A stretch of 38,411 nucleotides of DNA. It comes from Gemmatimonadota bacterium. GTDB taxonomy: Bacteria; Latescibacterota; UBA2968; UBA8231. Location of the stretch: the NCBI GenBank assembly GCA_002712305.1, contig PATE01000030.1, forward strand, positions 1-38,411. The letters run 5' to 3'. The notes under the pieces were generated by a model. It did not search any database and had not been told where the DNA came from. It worked only from the letters and a program-made list of their open reading frames with translations. The position numbers and the translations under genes were made by a program. Of this stretch, positions 24,392-34,900 are shown one piece after another (position 1 is the stretch's first letter; every line of letters begins with the position of its first letter).

Positions 24392-25717
24392 CTAGAGGTT
24401 GACCTTCTTAAACTGGGGCAACCACTTTTCGTTCTTGTTGAACATCTCCTTCACCATCTTCCGGATTTCCGCCAACGACAGCTTTGCGGCGGTGAGTGGG
24501 TCATGGGCGATGGCCTGATACACCAACTCCGCGTCACCCTTCAAACTGCCATCCACGGCCATCATTTCGATCTGCGCACTCAGCCCCGTAAGCATGGCAA
24601 CCGACGCGGGCAACGAACCCACTCTCACCGGCTCCAATCCCTTGCTGCTAGCCAGAACAGGAACCTCCACACAAGCACCTGTGGGCAAATTGTCGATCAG
24701 TCCGTCATTGGCCACGTTGCCGTTGAAGCGATAGAGGTCTCCGCCCATGTACGCGTTGATGATCGAGGCGGCATATTCGTGGCCCCGCGTCAGATCGACC
24801 TGATCCTGGTTGAGCCACTGACGTACGCTCTTCTGCCAGCCTCCGCCTTCTCGATTTCGATATGCCTTGAGGATGTAGGCATACTGACCCGGATTCCAAC
24901 CGGTGCCGTCCCGGCAGTATCTCTTAATCAGATCGGGCCGCTTCCGAAACCACCAGTTGTATTCCGAATTGTGGCCACTGGATTCGGTCACGTAGTAGCC
25001 GAGGGCGAGAAACATCTCGTTGCGGACCTGCTCATGGTCATAGACGGACTTGTCCGCCATCGCCTTCTTCAGACGAGGGTACAGATCACGTCCCTTGTGT
25101 TCGAGGCTCAGATACCAGGCCATGTGGTTGATCCCGGCGCAGGTGTACTCCATCGAGCCGGGCTTGAGCTTCAGCCACCGTTCGATCATGCCCGCCGTGC
25201 CCTGAACGCTGTGACACAGACCAGTGAGTTGGATCGACGTCTGTCGATTCATCGCATAACAGAGCATGGCCATGGGATTGGTGTAGTTGAGCATCATCGC
25301 CCTGGGGCACAGTTGCTCCATGTCACGAGCGATGGCCACCATTTCAGGGATCGTCCGCAGGGCACGGAAGATGCCACTGGGTCCACGCGTATCTCCCACG
25401 TTGGTGTCGATTCCGTAATACTTCGGGATCAAGATGTCGTGCTGCCAGACGCTGGTAGATCCAGACAGGATGGTGACACATACCGCGTCGGCACCCTTGA
25501 GCGCATCGCGTCGATTCAGCGTGGCTGTCACCTTGGCGCCATAGCCGCCCTGATCCACGATCTTTTGACAGGCTCGGCGGGCGAAATCGAGACGCTGTTT
25601 GTTGATATCGACCAGAGCAATCTCGGCATCGCTGAGCAGGTCGAAGGTCAGCAGATCACGAACCAGTCCTCGCGTGAAGCCAAAACTCCCGGCCCCGATG
25701 AAAACGACTTTTGCCAT
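24392..25717 (-). CDS. Glycoside hydrolase family 4, MelA-like alpha-galactosidase/glucosidase
   Basis: This is a 441-residue GH4 enzyme. The N-terminal Rossmann loop [20 protein letters not shown] binds NAD, which GH4 enzymes need for their oxidation-elimination mechanism. The metal site is visible as Cys168-His169 in LCHSVQGTA and His198 in [18 protein letters not shown] is the conserved sugar/NAD-site strand. The CHSVQG form of the motif is closer to alpha-galactosidases such as MelA than to the phospho-glucosidase branch (CHN/CHG), so an unphosphorylated alpha-galactoside or related uronide is likely. The ATG at 25717 has AGGA about 10 bases upstream. It follows the sialidase-like gene by 54 bases on the same strand, probably in one operon. 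Confidence 0.92.
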   Translation of the reverse strand: MAKVVFIGAGSFGFTRGLVRDLLTFDLLSDAEIALVDINKQRLDFARRACQKIVDQGGYGAKVTATLNRRDALKGADAVCVTILSGSTSVWQHDILIPKYYGIDTNVGDTRGPSGIFRALRTIPEMVAIARDMEQLCPRAMMLNYTNPMAMLCYAMNRQTSIQLTGLCHSVQGTAGMIERWLKLKPGSMEYTCAGINHMAWYLSLEHKGRDLYPRLKKAMADKSVYDHEQVRNEMFLALGYYVTESSGHNSEYNWWFRKRPDLIKRYCRDGTGWNPGQYAYILKAYRNREGGGWQKSVRQWLNQDQVDLTRGHEYAASIINAYMGGDLYRFNGNVANDGLIDNLPTGACVEVPVLASSKGLEPVRVGSLPASVAMLTGLSAQIEMMAVDGSLKGDAELVYQAIAHDPLTAAKLSLAEIRKMVKEMFNKNEKWLPQFKKVNL

Positions 25718-25771
25718 GAAGACTCTATCCTGTTTCGGGTGCAGACTGAACTGCCTGTTTCAGATGAACGC

Positions 25772-26773
25772 CTATTCAATTTGGGGAGTCGGCCACCGTA
25801 AAACACCCATGTGGTAGCGCGTATGCTGTGGAATCTGCCTGGAGTAGTAGGCGGTCACAATGGTGCCATCATCCAACTGGCTGCTTGACGGGTACCCGCA
25901 GTCGGTCGGCTCATCGAGGTGGACGAGCGTCCTTGGAGGCCCCCAGCTGTTGCCTTCGTCCGGGCTGATCCGTACCGCGACCCCGTGCTGGCCCTCAGTG
26001 CGCAGGCCGTAGGACAGCAAAACACGGCCATCGGCCAGTTTCGTCAGATGCCCGGGATGCTGCCGTGCGAGACTCAGGGGCCCCCGATCGGACCAGGTGT
26101 CCCCATCATCCGCAGAGGAAAACAGCTGCAGATTGGCCTCTTCCAGTGTTCGGCACACGGCCACCCATTTGCCCTGACCCAGGTGGAGAAGATCTGTTTC
26201 GTTGTAGTCGTCAGCGGCGATCAGACTCGCCTCACCCCAGGTCTCGCCATCATCGTTCGATCGAAAGAACCATGCTGAGTTGGGGCCACCCTCCGGCGCA
26301 CAGGAGTACATGGACATTCCCAACCCTTTGTCTCCCACCACCACATCCCCAAAGGGGATATACCAGTTTTCCTTGTTGGGTAAGACCACGCTGTCGGCAT
26401 GGTCCCACGTGCGTCCGCTATCGGCTGATCGACAGACCCGAGGGGGCAACACGTGTCGCTTCAGAAAGGCGAAGTTCGGGTCTTCGGTGCCAGGTGCCAG
26501 TACCGGTGACCACCCGGATGAGACCACGATCCAATCGCCTGAGCTGCTGGCGCCCGCTGCGACGTTCATCCGGTTGCCGGGTGGCTCTCCCGCGGCTGCG
26601 ACCCCTATGCGCTCCCACCGCCGGCCGCCGTCCACACTGACCCACGCCTCGACGTCTCCGTGCCATCGACCGTGAACGGGCTGATTGTAGATCGCAACGC
26701 CCAGTTCACCTTCAGACAGGCGCGTCATGTTGGGCCAGGCACAAACTCCGTCGATTGCGATGTAGCGCTCCAT
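25772..26773 (-). CDS. Sialidase-superfamily (Asp-box/BNR) protein
   Basis: This 333-residue protein has a six-bladed propeller signature of at least five Asp-box repeats (S-x-D-x-G-x-x-W): SVDGGRRW, SADSGRTW, SNDDGETW, SADDGDTW and SPDEGNSW. No signal peptide is visible, and the N-terminal arginine triad of true sialidases is not obvious in the usual FRIP form, so the enzymatic activity is uncertain. Related proteins in carbohydrate-using bacteria are often annotated exo-alpha-sialidase without proof. The ATG at 26773 has GAAGG about 9 bases upstream. It lies 27 bases after the exonuclease gene and 54 before GH4. The pairing with GH4 supports a glycan-related role. Confidence 0.85.
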   Translation of the reverse strand: MERYIAIDGVCAWPNMTRLSEGELGVAIYNQPVHGRWHGDVEAWVSVDGGRRWERIGVAAAGEPPGNRMNVAAGASSSGDWIVVSSGWSPVLAPGTEDPNFAFLKRHVLPPRVCRSADSGRTWDHADSVVLPNKENWYIPFGDVVVGDKGLGMSMYSCAPEGGPNSAWFFRSNDDGETWGEASLIAADDYNETDLLHLGQGKWVAVCRTLEEANLQLFSSADDGDTWSDRGPLSLARQHPGHLTKLADGRVLLSYGLRTEGQHGVAVRISPDEGNSWGPPRTLVHLDEPTDCGYPSSSQLDDGTIVTAYYSRQIPQHTRYHMGVLRWPTPQIE

Positions 26774-26800
26774 GCACAGAACCTTCGTTAGGGATCTGGC

Positions 26801-27682
26801 TTAGATGCCAAGACCCATCTGTGGGCCGCCCGCGGGCGCTCGCGTGCGCGCAAGATGGTCCCAGGCGGTGAGATAGGACTGCAGATGCTCGCGCCCGGGG
26901 CGCTGCCCCTCGCGAGTAAGCAGATCGCGAACAAGGCTCTGTTCAGCGGCATACTGATCGGTATCGAAGAATCCGGCAAAATGGGCAACCCGAAGCCACA
27001 GCAGATAGGTCGTGACGGCGTCACACTCGTTGTAGGCCACGATGTGCTCAATTCGGCCTGCCTGCCAAAGATCCTGAACGTCGGAGCCGGCCACATCGAG
27101 TTTTCCGGGGATTCCACTGGCGACGGCCAGTTCGTGTAGAGAGGGCCTGCCTCGACTGCGCCCGGCAAGAATCTCTTGCAGATCGACATGCCAATCACCG
27201 TTGGGGATGAAGTAGTCGACCCCTTCCCACGGTTTGTCAGGTCGTCGAGCAAAGTCACCCGCCTGAACGCCGAGGGCAACGCCTCGCTGCAGAAGAATCC
27301 TCAGATCCGCCCCACCGGAGTTGTAGCCCACCAATTGGGGTTGGGTTCGGCCCACGCCCTCGAGAAAGCGCTGAATCAGATCAGCCTCTGGCAGCGCCTG
27401 AACACCAGTACCGGAGAACGACGGGAGCGACGTCAGTTGCACGCGGACGGTGTCGTCCTCTTCGCTGCGTGTCACGGCCGAGACCGACACCACGCGGCAG
27501 AGGATCGTCTTCAAATAGGGTCGTGGATCTTCCTCCGTCGCCCCACCGCGCTGATACATCAACTCAACGATGTCGTCGACGGCCGTCTCCTCGGCCAACC
27601 CATAGACCTCCCGTCCAGTCTGAGGGTCCGGGACCCATTCCGCATCGAAGGCCCACACGTGGGGCTTGACCGTCTTGAACAA
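26801..27682 (-). CDS. PolB-type 3'-5' exonuclease (DEDDy, RNase H-like)
   Basis: This is a 293-residue stand-alone exonuclease resembling the proofreading domain of family B polymerases. Exo I is AFDAEW (Asp and Glu), Exo II is LVGYNSGGADLRIL (Asn-Gly-type loop and Asp) and Exo III is YNECDAVTTYLLWLR, where Tyr sits four residues before the Asp (DEDDy). It should degrade DNA or RNA from the 3' end using two metal ions. It starts at a TTG (27680-27682) with AGGA about 6 bases upstream; no better ATG lies nearby. It is the first gene of the minus-strand run leading into the sialidase-like and GH4 genes. Functional linkage to these is doubtful. Confidence 0.88.
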   Translation of the reverse strand: MFKTVKPHVWAFDAEWVPDPQTGREVYGLAEETAVDDIVELMYQRGGATEEDPRPYLKTILCRVVSVSAVTRSEEDDTVRVQLTSLPSFSGTGVQALPEADLIQRFLEGVGRTQPQLVGYNSGGADLRILLQRGVALGVQAGDFARRPDKPWEGVDYFIPNGDWHVDLQEILAGRSRGRPSLHELAVASGIPGKLDVAGSDVQDLWQAGRIEHIVAYNECDAVTTYLLWLRVAHFAGFFDTDQYAAEQSLVRDLLTREGQRPGREHLQSYLTAWDHLARTRAPAGGPQMGLGI

Positions 27683-27854
27683 GGGGATTCCTGGTCAGTC
27701 AGAACTCAGAGGAAGTGGAAAGAGGTCCATTGCAGTTGTAGCGAAAAAGCACGACTCGCCACGGCGTCGGGAATGTATGGCCGGGCGCGCGCCAATGGAA
27801 GAGTGGCGCTTTTTGTTTGCGGTCGGCGCGTTCGTACCCCTAATTATCGGCTGA

Positions 27855-27876
27855 CTGGTCACCCCCAAATGACCAG
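27855..27876. repeat. Perfect inverted repeat CTGGTCA-N8-TGACCAG
   Basis: Seven-base arms (27855-27861 and 27870-27876) flank an 8-base C/A-rich spacer in the 274-base gap between the divergent exonuclease and membrane-protein genes. The form suits either a dimeric regulator site about 80 bases before the membrane-protein start or a small RNA hairpin. No other feature in the gap is recognised. Confidence 0.4.
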
Positions 27877-27956
27877 ATCGGCCTGGCTCGCAACGTTGTC
27901 TCTCCATCATTGGCTCCATCCCGACCGCCTGTGCTGGCCGCGAAAGGGCTTCCCCT

Positions 27957-28481
27957 ATGTCTGCAATCACTGGCGTTCTCGCCGCGGTTGTCATCGTTCT
28001 TGTACTGGCCAACATCTACCAGTTTCTGGTACAGCGTTCGGCATTGAGAATCGCGGAGATTCTCTACGTCATGGCTGGTAATGTTCGCGCCAAGGCCCAG
28101 GAAGTACGGCGTGACGGAAAAGACGTGGAGATCATCGAGGCCCATCTGTTCGATATGGCCACGTCCGCCCGCAGCATCCTTCGAGCATTGGGACGTAGTG
28201 AGGATTCCCTCGGCCCCGATCCTGCGCTGACGGTCGGTACCAACGGCAATCGAATGTCCTCCGACTCTCTGTTGCGTTTGGCGGACAACATCTTCTTTGC
28301 CGTCAGCGAAGAGAATCCGGGCGCATCCTGGGACGATCTGCAGACGGAAGCCCTGGAACGATTCCGTTCCAAGGAACCGAACATGGAGCCTGAGGCGGCG
28401 CGTAAGATCGTCACCGTCGTGGCACATCGTTTTCAGAAGGAAAGCAACGGCAAGAAGCCGTTGGCCGTCGCCCACAGCTGA
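27957..28481 (+). CDS. Small single-pass membrane protein of unknown function
   Basis: This 174-residue protein begins with one hydrophobic helix at residues 4-25 (ITGVLAAVVIVLVLANIYQFLV). A charged, mainly helical cytoplasmic or periplasmic domain follows, with RSALRIAEILYVMAGNVRAKAQEVRR and later RSILRALGRSE, ASWDDLQTEALERF and a C-terminal ARKIVTVVAHRFQ. I do not recognise the family. The ATG at 27957 is supported by AAGGG about 9 bases upstream. It stands alone, divergent from the exonuclease and convergent with the AddA gene (25 bases apart). A CTGGTCA/TGACCAG inverted repeat lies in front. A membrane-tethered regulator or scaffold is possible but unproven. Confidence 0.6.
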   Translation: MSAITGVLAAVVIVLVLANIYQFLVQRSALRIAEILYVMAGNVRAKAQEVRRDGKDVEIIEAHLFDMATSARSILRALGRSEDSLGPDPALTVGTNGNRMSSDSLLRLADNIFFAVSEENPGASWDDLQTEALERFRSKEPNMEPEAARKIVTVVAHRFQKESNGKKPLAVAHS

Positions 28482-28506
28482 CCAGGGCTGTGTCCGTCGC
28501 TGGGTT

Positions 28507-31500
28507 TTACCGAGTGTTGGCCTTGCGGTCATCGACCCTCGCGGGCAGCCAACATGCATGGGCCGTCAGCCACAATCCCCCACTGACCTGTTGTCCCGTC
28601 ACCTGTTCCCAGTGGGTGACGTAGGCCGACAGTTGATGTTCGTATCGCTTGAGCATCGCTGAAGCTGATTCGTCGGTGGGTGTACCGTCCGCATCGATCC
28701 TCAGCGGTTGCGTCTTGTAGTCGACGAGACGCCAGCCGGTCTCGGTGCCGAACACCAAGTCAATCACGCCACGTTCAATTCGCTTTCCCGTTTCGGATAC
28801 CGTCGCGTTCGCGTAGGGAACCTCGCAGTGGACTTGTGTCGAAGCTTGGATTTGCTCCCACAAGGGCGAGTTCGTGAAGTCCTTCACCGCCTTCACCGCG
28901 TGCGCCACGAACTGCTCGCCCGCCACGCCCTGCTCCATCAGTAGAGAGCTCGCCAGCGTTTCGATCGTCTGTTCTTTGCCCGTGGGAAGCAGTCCTCGGA
29001 TGCATTGCTCGAACAGACGATGGACCACCCGCCCATACTCGCGACCGTGATGTTCAAGATCGGGACCCCATTCCAGCTCGGAAGCATTCCCCGGCCCAGA
29101 ATCTGGGTGTGAGTCTAGTTGCGAGATTGGTCGTGAATCTGGCCACAGCTCTGCGTCACTGACTGTGATCTGTTCCCACGAGGATCTGGCCGCCTGCTGC
29201 CAGCCGTCTTGGCGTCGCTGTCGTGTCTTGGCCAAGTCGACCGCGCCTCTGCCCTCGGCGTCCCCGACGACGGCTCGTGGTGCGTCGGTGGGAATTGGCA
29301 GATCCTCAACGTCACGGAGCCCGAGATGCAAACTCTTCCAAGGCCCGCTGTGCGTCGGTCCTTGCCCGACGACCAGCACATCGGCAGCACGTGTGGCGGC
29401 CACGTAAACCAAACGTAGTTGCTCGGCTGCCAGGTATCGTTCTTCAAGTTGCTCATCTTCCGCCCAGCCGTCGGGCTCGGCCATGACCCACGGCTTGCGA
29501 CCAGCCTGACTGGTTACGGCCATCGACAGATAGGGCTGCTCGCCGAGTCGTGAGACATGCACATCGACACCGTGTCGTTCAGCACTGGTATCGGTCGGGT
29601 CGACGAGGAATACAACCTTCGCTTCCAGCCCCTTGGCCTGGTGCAGATTCATGATCCGCACGACGTCCTGCCGGCCCGTCTCCAGGGTCATCTCTTCGAT
29701 CCGAAACTCATCTGCCTCCAACAGATCTCTCAGCTCGTTGCCGATCTCGACCCAACCCAACCCTCGTCGCGATTGCCAGTCGCGCACCATCGACAGCACA
29801 CGCAGCAGATTCCCCGCCCGTGCTGACCCCCCCTCCTCTGCGGCGGCGACAGCGGCAAGTCCACTCTCGTCGACGAATCTTTCCAGTGCAGCTGCTGGAG
29901 GACGTATGTGCAGGTCGTGGCGCAGCCGCAGCAGTTGATCAATCGCCCGTGTCGTACGCTGCCGAATGGACGGATCGAGGTCGGTCGGAATCGGGTCTTC
30001 AAGCTGAAATCGCCAGCCCGCCTGACGCAGGACATACAGCTCATCATCGCCCAGGCCGAAGAGCAGGCCTCGTAAGACCGCGACCAGGGCGATGGCGTCA
30101 TCGGCGCGCAGTACAGAATCGAGGGCATCGACGAGGGCCCTCAGTTCACCGGAAGTACGCAATGACCCCGGCCCCGTGATGTCGTAGGGCAGACCGCATC
30201 GCTCCAGAGCGCGACCGTAGTTCGCCAGCCAACGACGTGTTCGTGTGAGAATCATGAAGTCTCCCGGCTCAGCGCCAGGACCCAGAACGGCATCCTCACC
30301 ATTGAGGGAAGTCTCACCGGCGATGGCGGCGCTGATGAAGCGAGCCACCTTTTCTGCCTCTGCTTCCACCAATGCCTGCCGGTTCTTTTTCGGTTGATCA
30401 CTGCGCAACCGAAACACGCCACCGCCCGCAACGTCCTGCCGTTGAGCATGGAGGCGGCGGAAACTGGCCTGGAAGCGTAGGTCCTGCGATTCGAAGAGTC
30501 CTTCGAAGGTGTCGTTGAACCAGCGGGCGAGCCTGGGACTCGCGCGAAAGGTCGATGTCAATTCGATCGGCGCACCCCCACCGGCCTCCAACCGTTGGGT
30601 CACGTGTCGGAAGACATCGACATCTGCCCGGCGAAAGCGATAGATCGATTGTTTCTCATCACCCACGAGGAACAGGCTACCCGGTCGTGGGGTCTGACCC
30701 TGCCACGATCGTTCGGTGAGTTCCTGACCCGTCAGATAGAGAAGGATCTGCGCCTGAAGTGGGTCTGTGTCCTGAAACTCGTCGACGAAGATGATTCGAA
30801 ATCGTTGTTGTAGGCTTCGACGTGTCTCCAGATCGTCGCGCAGCATCGTGGCGGTCGTTTCCATCAGATCGTTGAACGTCAGCATACCTCGCCGTCGCCG
30901 CAGCTGGCGATAGTGCAATGTGGCCTCTTCGACAAACTCCGCAGCCAGGCTGTAGACATACCTGCGCCATGCGGCCAGAACCGGTTGAATGACCTGCGTC
31001 CGCAGAGCTTTCGTCAGTGAGTCACGCAGTGACCGGGCCAGGTGTTGTTCGGGACTGCCGGGTGGTCCCCACCGCTTCAGGGTCACCTGCGTCGCGGCGG
31101 ACGAATCGAATGTTCGCAGGAGGAAGGCACGATCTGCATCGGTTTGGGGCGCGGCGAAGGCAAACCGATGCTGCAGTCGAGTGACCGTCTCCATGAGTCT
31201 GTCCGGCTCTCCCGGCAGATCCTCAGGGATCTGTTGTGCCACCTGGTGGACGAATTCACACAGCTGCTGTGTAGGACCCTCCAGGTCCGGACGCGCTTGT
31301 GTCGTGGGCTTCAGCGGCAGGTCACTGTACTGGTTGCGCGTGAGGAAGAACTGGTAGAATTGTTCGGCCGTCAGCCCCGTGTCTTCAATCGCTTGCAGCC
31401 GGCGATCACCATTTGCCGATCGGGCTTCGAGGAACTGATCCCATGCCTGTCGTGCCAGCCACAGTTCCTCGCGTTCCTCCACTTCGTGGAAGTCCGCCGG

Positions 31501-31965
31501 CAGGCGTGCACGAGCCGGATACTGGCGCAGTAGACGTGCACAGAAAGCATGGATCGTCCCGATCTTACATCGATCGAGATGCCGCACCGCCCGCTGAAGT
31601 CGACGGGCCTCAGAACGATCACCATCGGTCGACATCTCGTCGGTCTGTAGCTCATCTGGCGACAAGTTGTCTGGCGGCAACTCGTCTAGCCCGAGCTCAT
31701 GCTGTCTCTCTGCCTCAAGCTGAGCCGATTGTAGTTGCTGATAGAAGCGCGCGCGCAACTCACCTGCTGCCTTGCGTGTGAAGGTGATCGCCGCCAACTC
31801 GTCCACCTGGCACGTTCCGTGGCGAATACAGGCCACCATGCGCTCGACCAGTTCGTGAGTCTTTCCGGCGCCCGCACCGGCCAGACAGATGAAACTGTGG
31901 TCCAGTTGTTGGCGAATGCGCAGACGCGCAGCTTGGTCTGCCGGTTCGTTCAAGAGTTGATCCAT
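28507..31965 (-). CDS. addA: AddA-type helicase-nuclease (UvrD/RecB family)
   Basis: This 1152-residue protein is the ATP-driven subunit of a double-strand-break processing complex. Walker A is AGAGAGKT (residues 29-36). Further superfamily-1 motifs are ITFTRKAAGELRAR, the Walker B DEFQD (395-399), VGDEKQSIYRFRRAD, LTSTFRAS, the long motif IMNLHQAKGLEAKVVFLVDP and YVAATRAADVLVVG. The C-terminal PD-(D/E)XK nuclease has Asp1069 (RGVIDLVFG) and Asp1082-Tyr-Lys1084 (LVDYKTQ), so both helicase and nuclease appear intact. The ATG at 31965 lies inside the last 16 bases of the AddB-like gene; upstream in-frame codons overlap that gene and look non-coding. It converges with the small membrane-protein gene. 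Confidence 0.93.
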   Translation of the reverse strand: MDQLLNEPADQAARLRIRQQLDHSFICLAGAGAGKTHELVERMVACIRHGTCQVDELAAITFTRKAAGELRARFYQQLQSAQLEAERQHELGLDELPPDNLSPDELQTDEMSTDGDRSEARRLQRAVRHLDRCKIGTIHAFCARLLRQYPARARLPADFHEVEEREELWLARQAWDQFLEARSANGDRRLQAIEDTGLTAEQFYQFFLTRNQYSDLPLKPTTQARPDLEGPTQQLCEFVHQVAQQIPEDLPGEPDRLMETVTRLQHRFAFAAPQTDADRAFLLRTFDSSAATQVTLKRWGPPGSPEQHLARSLRDSLTKALRTQVIQPVLAAWRRYVYSLAAEFVEEATLHYRQLRRRRGMLTFNDLMETTATMLRDDLETRRSLQQRFRIIFVDEFQDTDPLQAQILLYLTGQELTERSWQGQTPRPGSLFLVGDEKQSIYRFRRADVDVFRHVTQRLEAGGGAPIELTSTFRASPRLARWFNDTFEGLFESQDLRFQASFRRLHAQRQDVAGGGVFRLRSDQPKKNRQALVEAEAEKVARFISAAIAGETSLNGEDAVLGPGAEPGDFMILTRTRRWLANYGRALERCGLPYDITGPGSLRTSGELRALVDALDSVLRADDAIALVAVLRGLLFGLGDDELYVLRQAGWRFQLEDPIPTDLDPSIRQRTTRAIDQLLRLRHDLHIRPPAAALERFVDESGLAAVAAAEEGGSARAGNLLRVLSMVRDWQSRRGLGWVEIGNELRDLLEADEFRIEEMTLETGRQDVVRIMNLHQAKGLEAKVVFLVDPTDTSAERHGVDVHVSRLGEQPYLSMAVTSQAGRKPWVMAEPDGWAEDEQLEERYLAAEQLRLVYVAATRAADVLVVGQGPTHSGPWKSLHLGLRDVEDLPIPTDAPRAVVGDAEGRGAVDLAKTRQRRQDGWQQAARSSWEQITVSDAELWPDSRPISQLDSHPDSGPGNASELEWGPDLEHHGREYGRVVHRLFEQCIRGLLPTGKEQTIETLASSLLMEQGVAGEQFVAHAVKAVKDFTNSPLWEQIQASTQVHCEVPYANATVSETGKRIERGVIDLVFGTETGWRLVDYKTQPLRIDADGTPTDESASAMLKRYEHQLSAYVTHWEQVTGQQVSGGLWLTAHACWLPARVDDRKANTR

Positions 31966-34900
31966 GCTTCGATGGCGTCTACCGCGTCGGCAGGCCCAAC
32001 ATCGGACACGGACACGCCCGCTTCGGCAAGCCGCGCCTCGATGACCTGACTGGCCTGTTGCCGACCCGCCGTCTTGGTCTGCGCCCAGCCTTCGACGAGC
32101 CCCGTCCACTGCTCCATCGTTTGACGGCGGTCCGTCAACCCACGACCATCGAGCGCCTCCGAAGCACAGATTCGGCGAAAGTCACAGAAACGGCATGGCT
32201 GAGACGCCCCGGCTTTGTGGACGGAAGGAAACAGACCTCGGTCACCCAGTTCGATCAACGGACCCAGCACCCTCTCCAGATCTGACCGCGTAAGGGGCGC
32301 TGCAGCGAAGCGCTGTCCGGCTCCGCGATCACTGGTGAAAAAGTAGCCGCTTTTGGTGACGGTCGAGTTGTCCGGTAGAAACTGCTCGGCCGCCATGGCG
32401 TACAGCACCCATTGAAGTCGGCGACCGCCGGCGAGCAGATCGGACGGATCAAAGCCAAAGGTGCTCCCGGTCTTGTAGTCCCAGATTTCGACCTGAGACG
32501 TGTCCGAGTCGGACACGTGGTCGATCCGATCGATCCGACCGCGCAACGATATGGGGCGGGCACCGATCTGGATCATCACGGGATCATCCGGATCACCGAA
32601 TTGGCGTTCCACCTCCATCACATGCCGTTTCTCCGTGGCTTCGAATCGCTCAGCTTCAGCTTGCAGGAACACGGCGATAGCCCGCTCGATGTGCTGTCGG
32701 TCCGCGTTGAAAGCCGTGTGCAGTGTAACCGGGATCTGTGCCTGCATGCGTTCCAGAGCCGTGTCGGTGATCGACGTCAGGATCGACGCGTGATCTGCAC
32801 GGGGAATCTCATTTCGTTCTCGCAGATACCGCATGAAGTCAGCGAATACCTCATGGAGGAGCAGACCCATCTCCATGGGCTGGATCCATCGACGGGGGTC
32901 TCGTGGGGCATCGTCAGGTAGGTTGAGCCGGAGTCCATCTTGCCAGAGCCAGCGTCGGGGACATTGGGCCAGCGTCTCCAGCATTCGCGCCGACCAGACA
33001 TCGATGGTGGAGAACGCATCGACATCGGCCCCGATCCAGCCATCGAAGCGCGTTACCCCCCGGCCTCGCGCCCGGCTCGCCGCGAAGCCGGCAGAGGCGT
33101 TTGGATACGCTGCGGCCACCATGTCAGAATAGGCGTGGCGAGATCGCTGCCCGAGCATGCTCTCCAGATCGTCACACCCCAGTCCCCTCTGCGCCATCGG
33201 CCTCTGCCAAAGCGGTCGGATCTGAGTCTGGCGGGCAACCTGTGAAAACAACGGCGTCGGAAAGGGTTCTCGCCCGTCTGCCAAGACCAATCGATGGGCA
33301 CTCAGGGTGACGTGGTGTGCGACGCCGAGCAGTCGAATCAGGTGCGCTGTGTCACCCTGCGATCGTTCACGGCGTTGCGGCATGGACCACCGTGCCCGGT
33401 CCTCGTCGTCGACGGCCGGATCCGGAGAAACGGGCGAGGGGAAGTGGGACTCGGCCAATCCCAGGATGTACAGGTGAGTCCGGTGTGAATATCCTGACTG
33501 GGCAATCGGCGCTATCGAAATGCGACCAGGACATGGCTCGCGCGCATCAATGCGCAGCGACAACAGGCGCTCGGCCAGACATTGGGATTGCCGGGCCTGC
33601 GGCGCCTTTTGAGTGGTCGTCACCGAACCGATGTCCGACAGTCGCCGGCAGAGCATCTGCACAGCTCCGTGCGGATCGGTTTCTTCTTCCGTCTCCGTCT
33701 GATTCGCCGGTGCCATCGCCTGCAGGAATTGGCGGGCACAGCACGCCAGCTCGGATAGGGTGATCTCCGTCTCAGCGGGCACGAAGTCCACAAGCATCTG
33801 CAGGTGTTCCTCGGCCATCTTCAGCCGATCGTGCAGATCCTTCGCCTTGCCTGAGCGTGTCGCAGCGACCCGTCGTAAAGACTGTGACAGGGTGTCGCGG
33901 CCACGATCCACCCGCCCCTGGTGCAACCAACTGGTCACCTCGGCGACGGTCACCTGCTTAGGGGTCCACGCAATGTCGCCGGCACGCAAGGCCGCGATGA
34001 GGACGTGCCCATCGAGTCCTTCTGATATCCAATCGAGAAAGGCCCGCAAACATCGGCCCGCTCTGGTCAGCGTGATGGGGACTCCACAGGTGAAATCCAC
34101 AGGCAGATCGAGCCGACTCACCGCATCGTACAGGAGGGGGAGGTAGGTGTCGTGTGTGGTAGGAAAGGCGATTTCCACATCGTCAAAAACCAATCCGTGA
34201 TCCAACACGTCGCGCAGAACCGCTCGGACTTCGCTCTCGTGTCCCGTCGCCTGCCAGAGCCGGAGCCGATCTGCCTCTTGCTCCTGTAGGCCCGTCGTCA
34301 GCAGGCGGCCTGCGGGCTCGATCTCCACCTCCACTTCTGTCGTTTGGTGTAGCCTCGGCGAAGGTTGGCGCTGGTCAAGAAGTGCGTCTAGAAACAGATC
34401 GCCCTGAATCAGAGCCGAACGGGGCATCGGCGCCGGGGTATCCGGGGCCACCCGATAGCTCGCATCGTGCCCGGGGATCGAGTGTTGAGACAGTTGATGG
34501 TGGGCCCAACGGGTGGGGACGTCGATGCCGTAGTCCATGCGACCGATGCGTTGGATGCTCCCGCCAGCCAGTGCACGAAGGAAGGCCTCATCCCGGACGG
34601 TCATTTCTGTTTCGTCGAGAATGAAGTACTGCTGGTCGGTCTTCGGTGGCGAGGTGGTGGCCGTCTGCGCCGCCCGATCTAGAATCTGAGCATCATCCCA
34701 GCCACCCATCACCATCAGTCTCTGTTCATATGCATCCAACAGGATGCTCAGTGGCTCCTGCCCTTTGCCGGCCGTGCGCAATTGGCTCGGTGTCACGCCC
34801 GCCAGGCGCAGATCGATGAGTGTCTGGAGTAGCACCTGCGACGTGGAGGCGGTCAGGGTACCGTAGCAGGCTTTGACTTCGTCCGCATGTGTCGTGACCA

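Noticed and set aside
24305-25801. Long open frame on the + strand opposite the GH4 gene
   Set aside because: It is antisense to a gene with clear NAD, metal and catalytic motifs, and its translation has no recognisable domain or ribosome-binding site; the openness follows from high G+C.
27776-27853. Very short hydrophobic frame (starting MAGRAPMEEWRFLF) that could be a leader peptide
   Set aside because: There is no ribosome-binding site, no conserved feature and no attenuator structure; chance cannot be excluded.
31966-32109. N-terminal extension of AddA upstream of the ATG at 31965
   Set aside because: The added 48 residues are Arg/Gly/Cys-rich out-of-frame readings of the addB end, and the family N-terminus begins at the chosen ATG.
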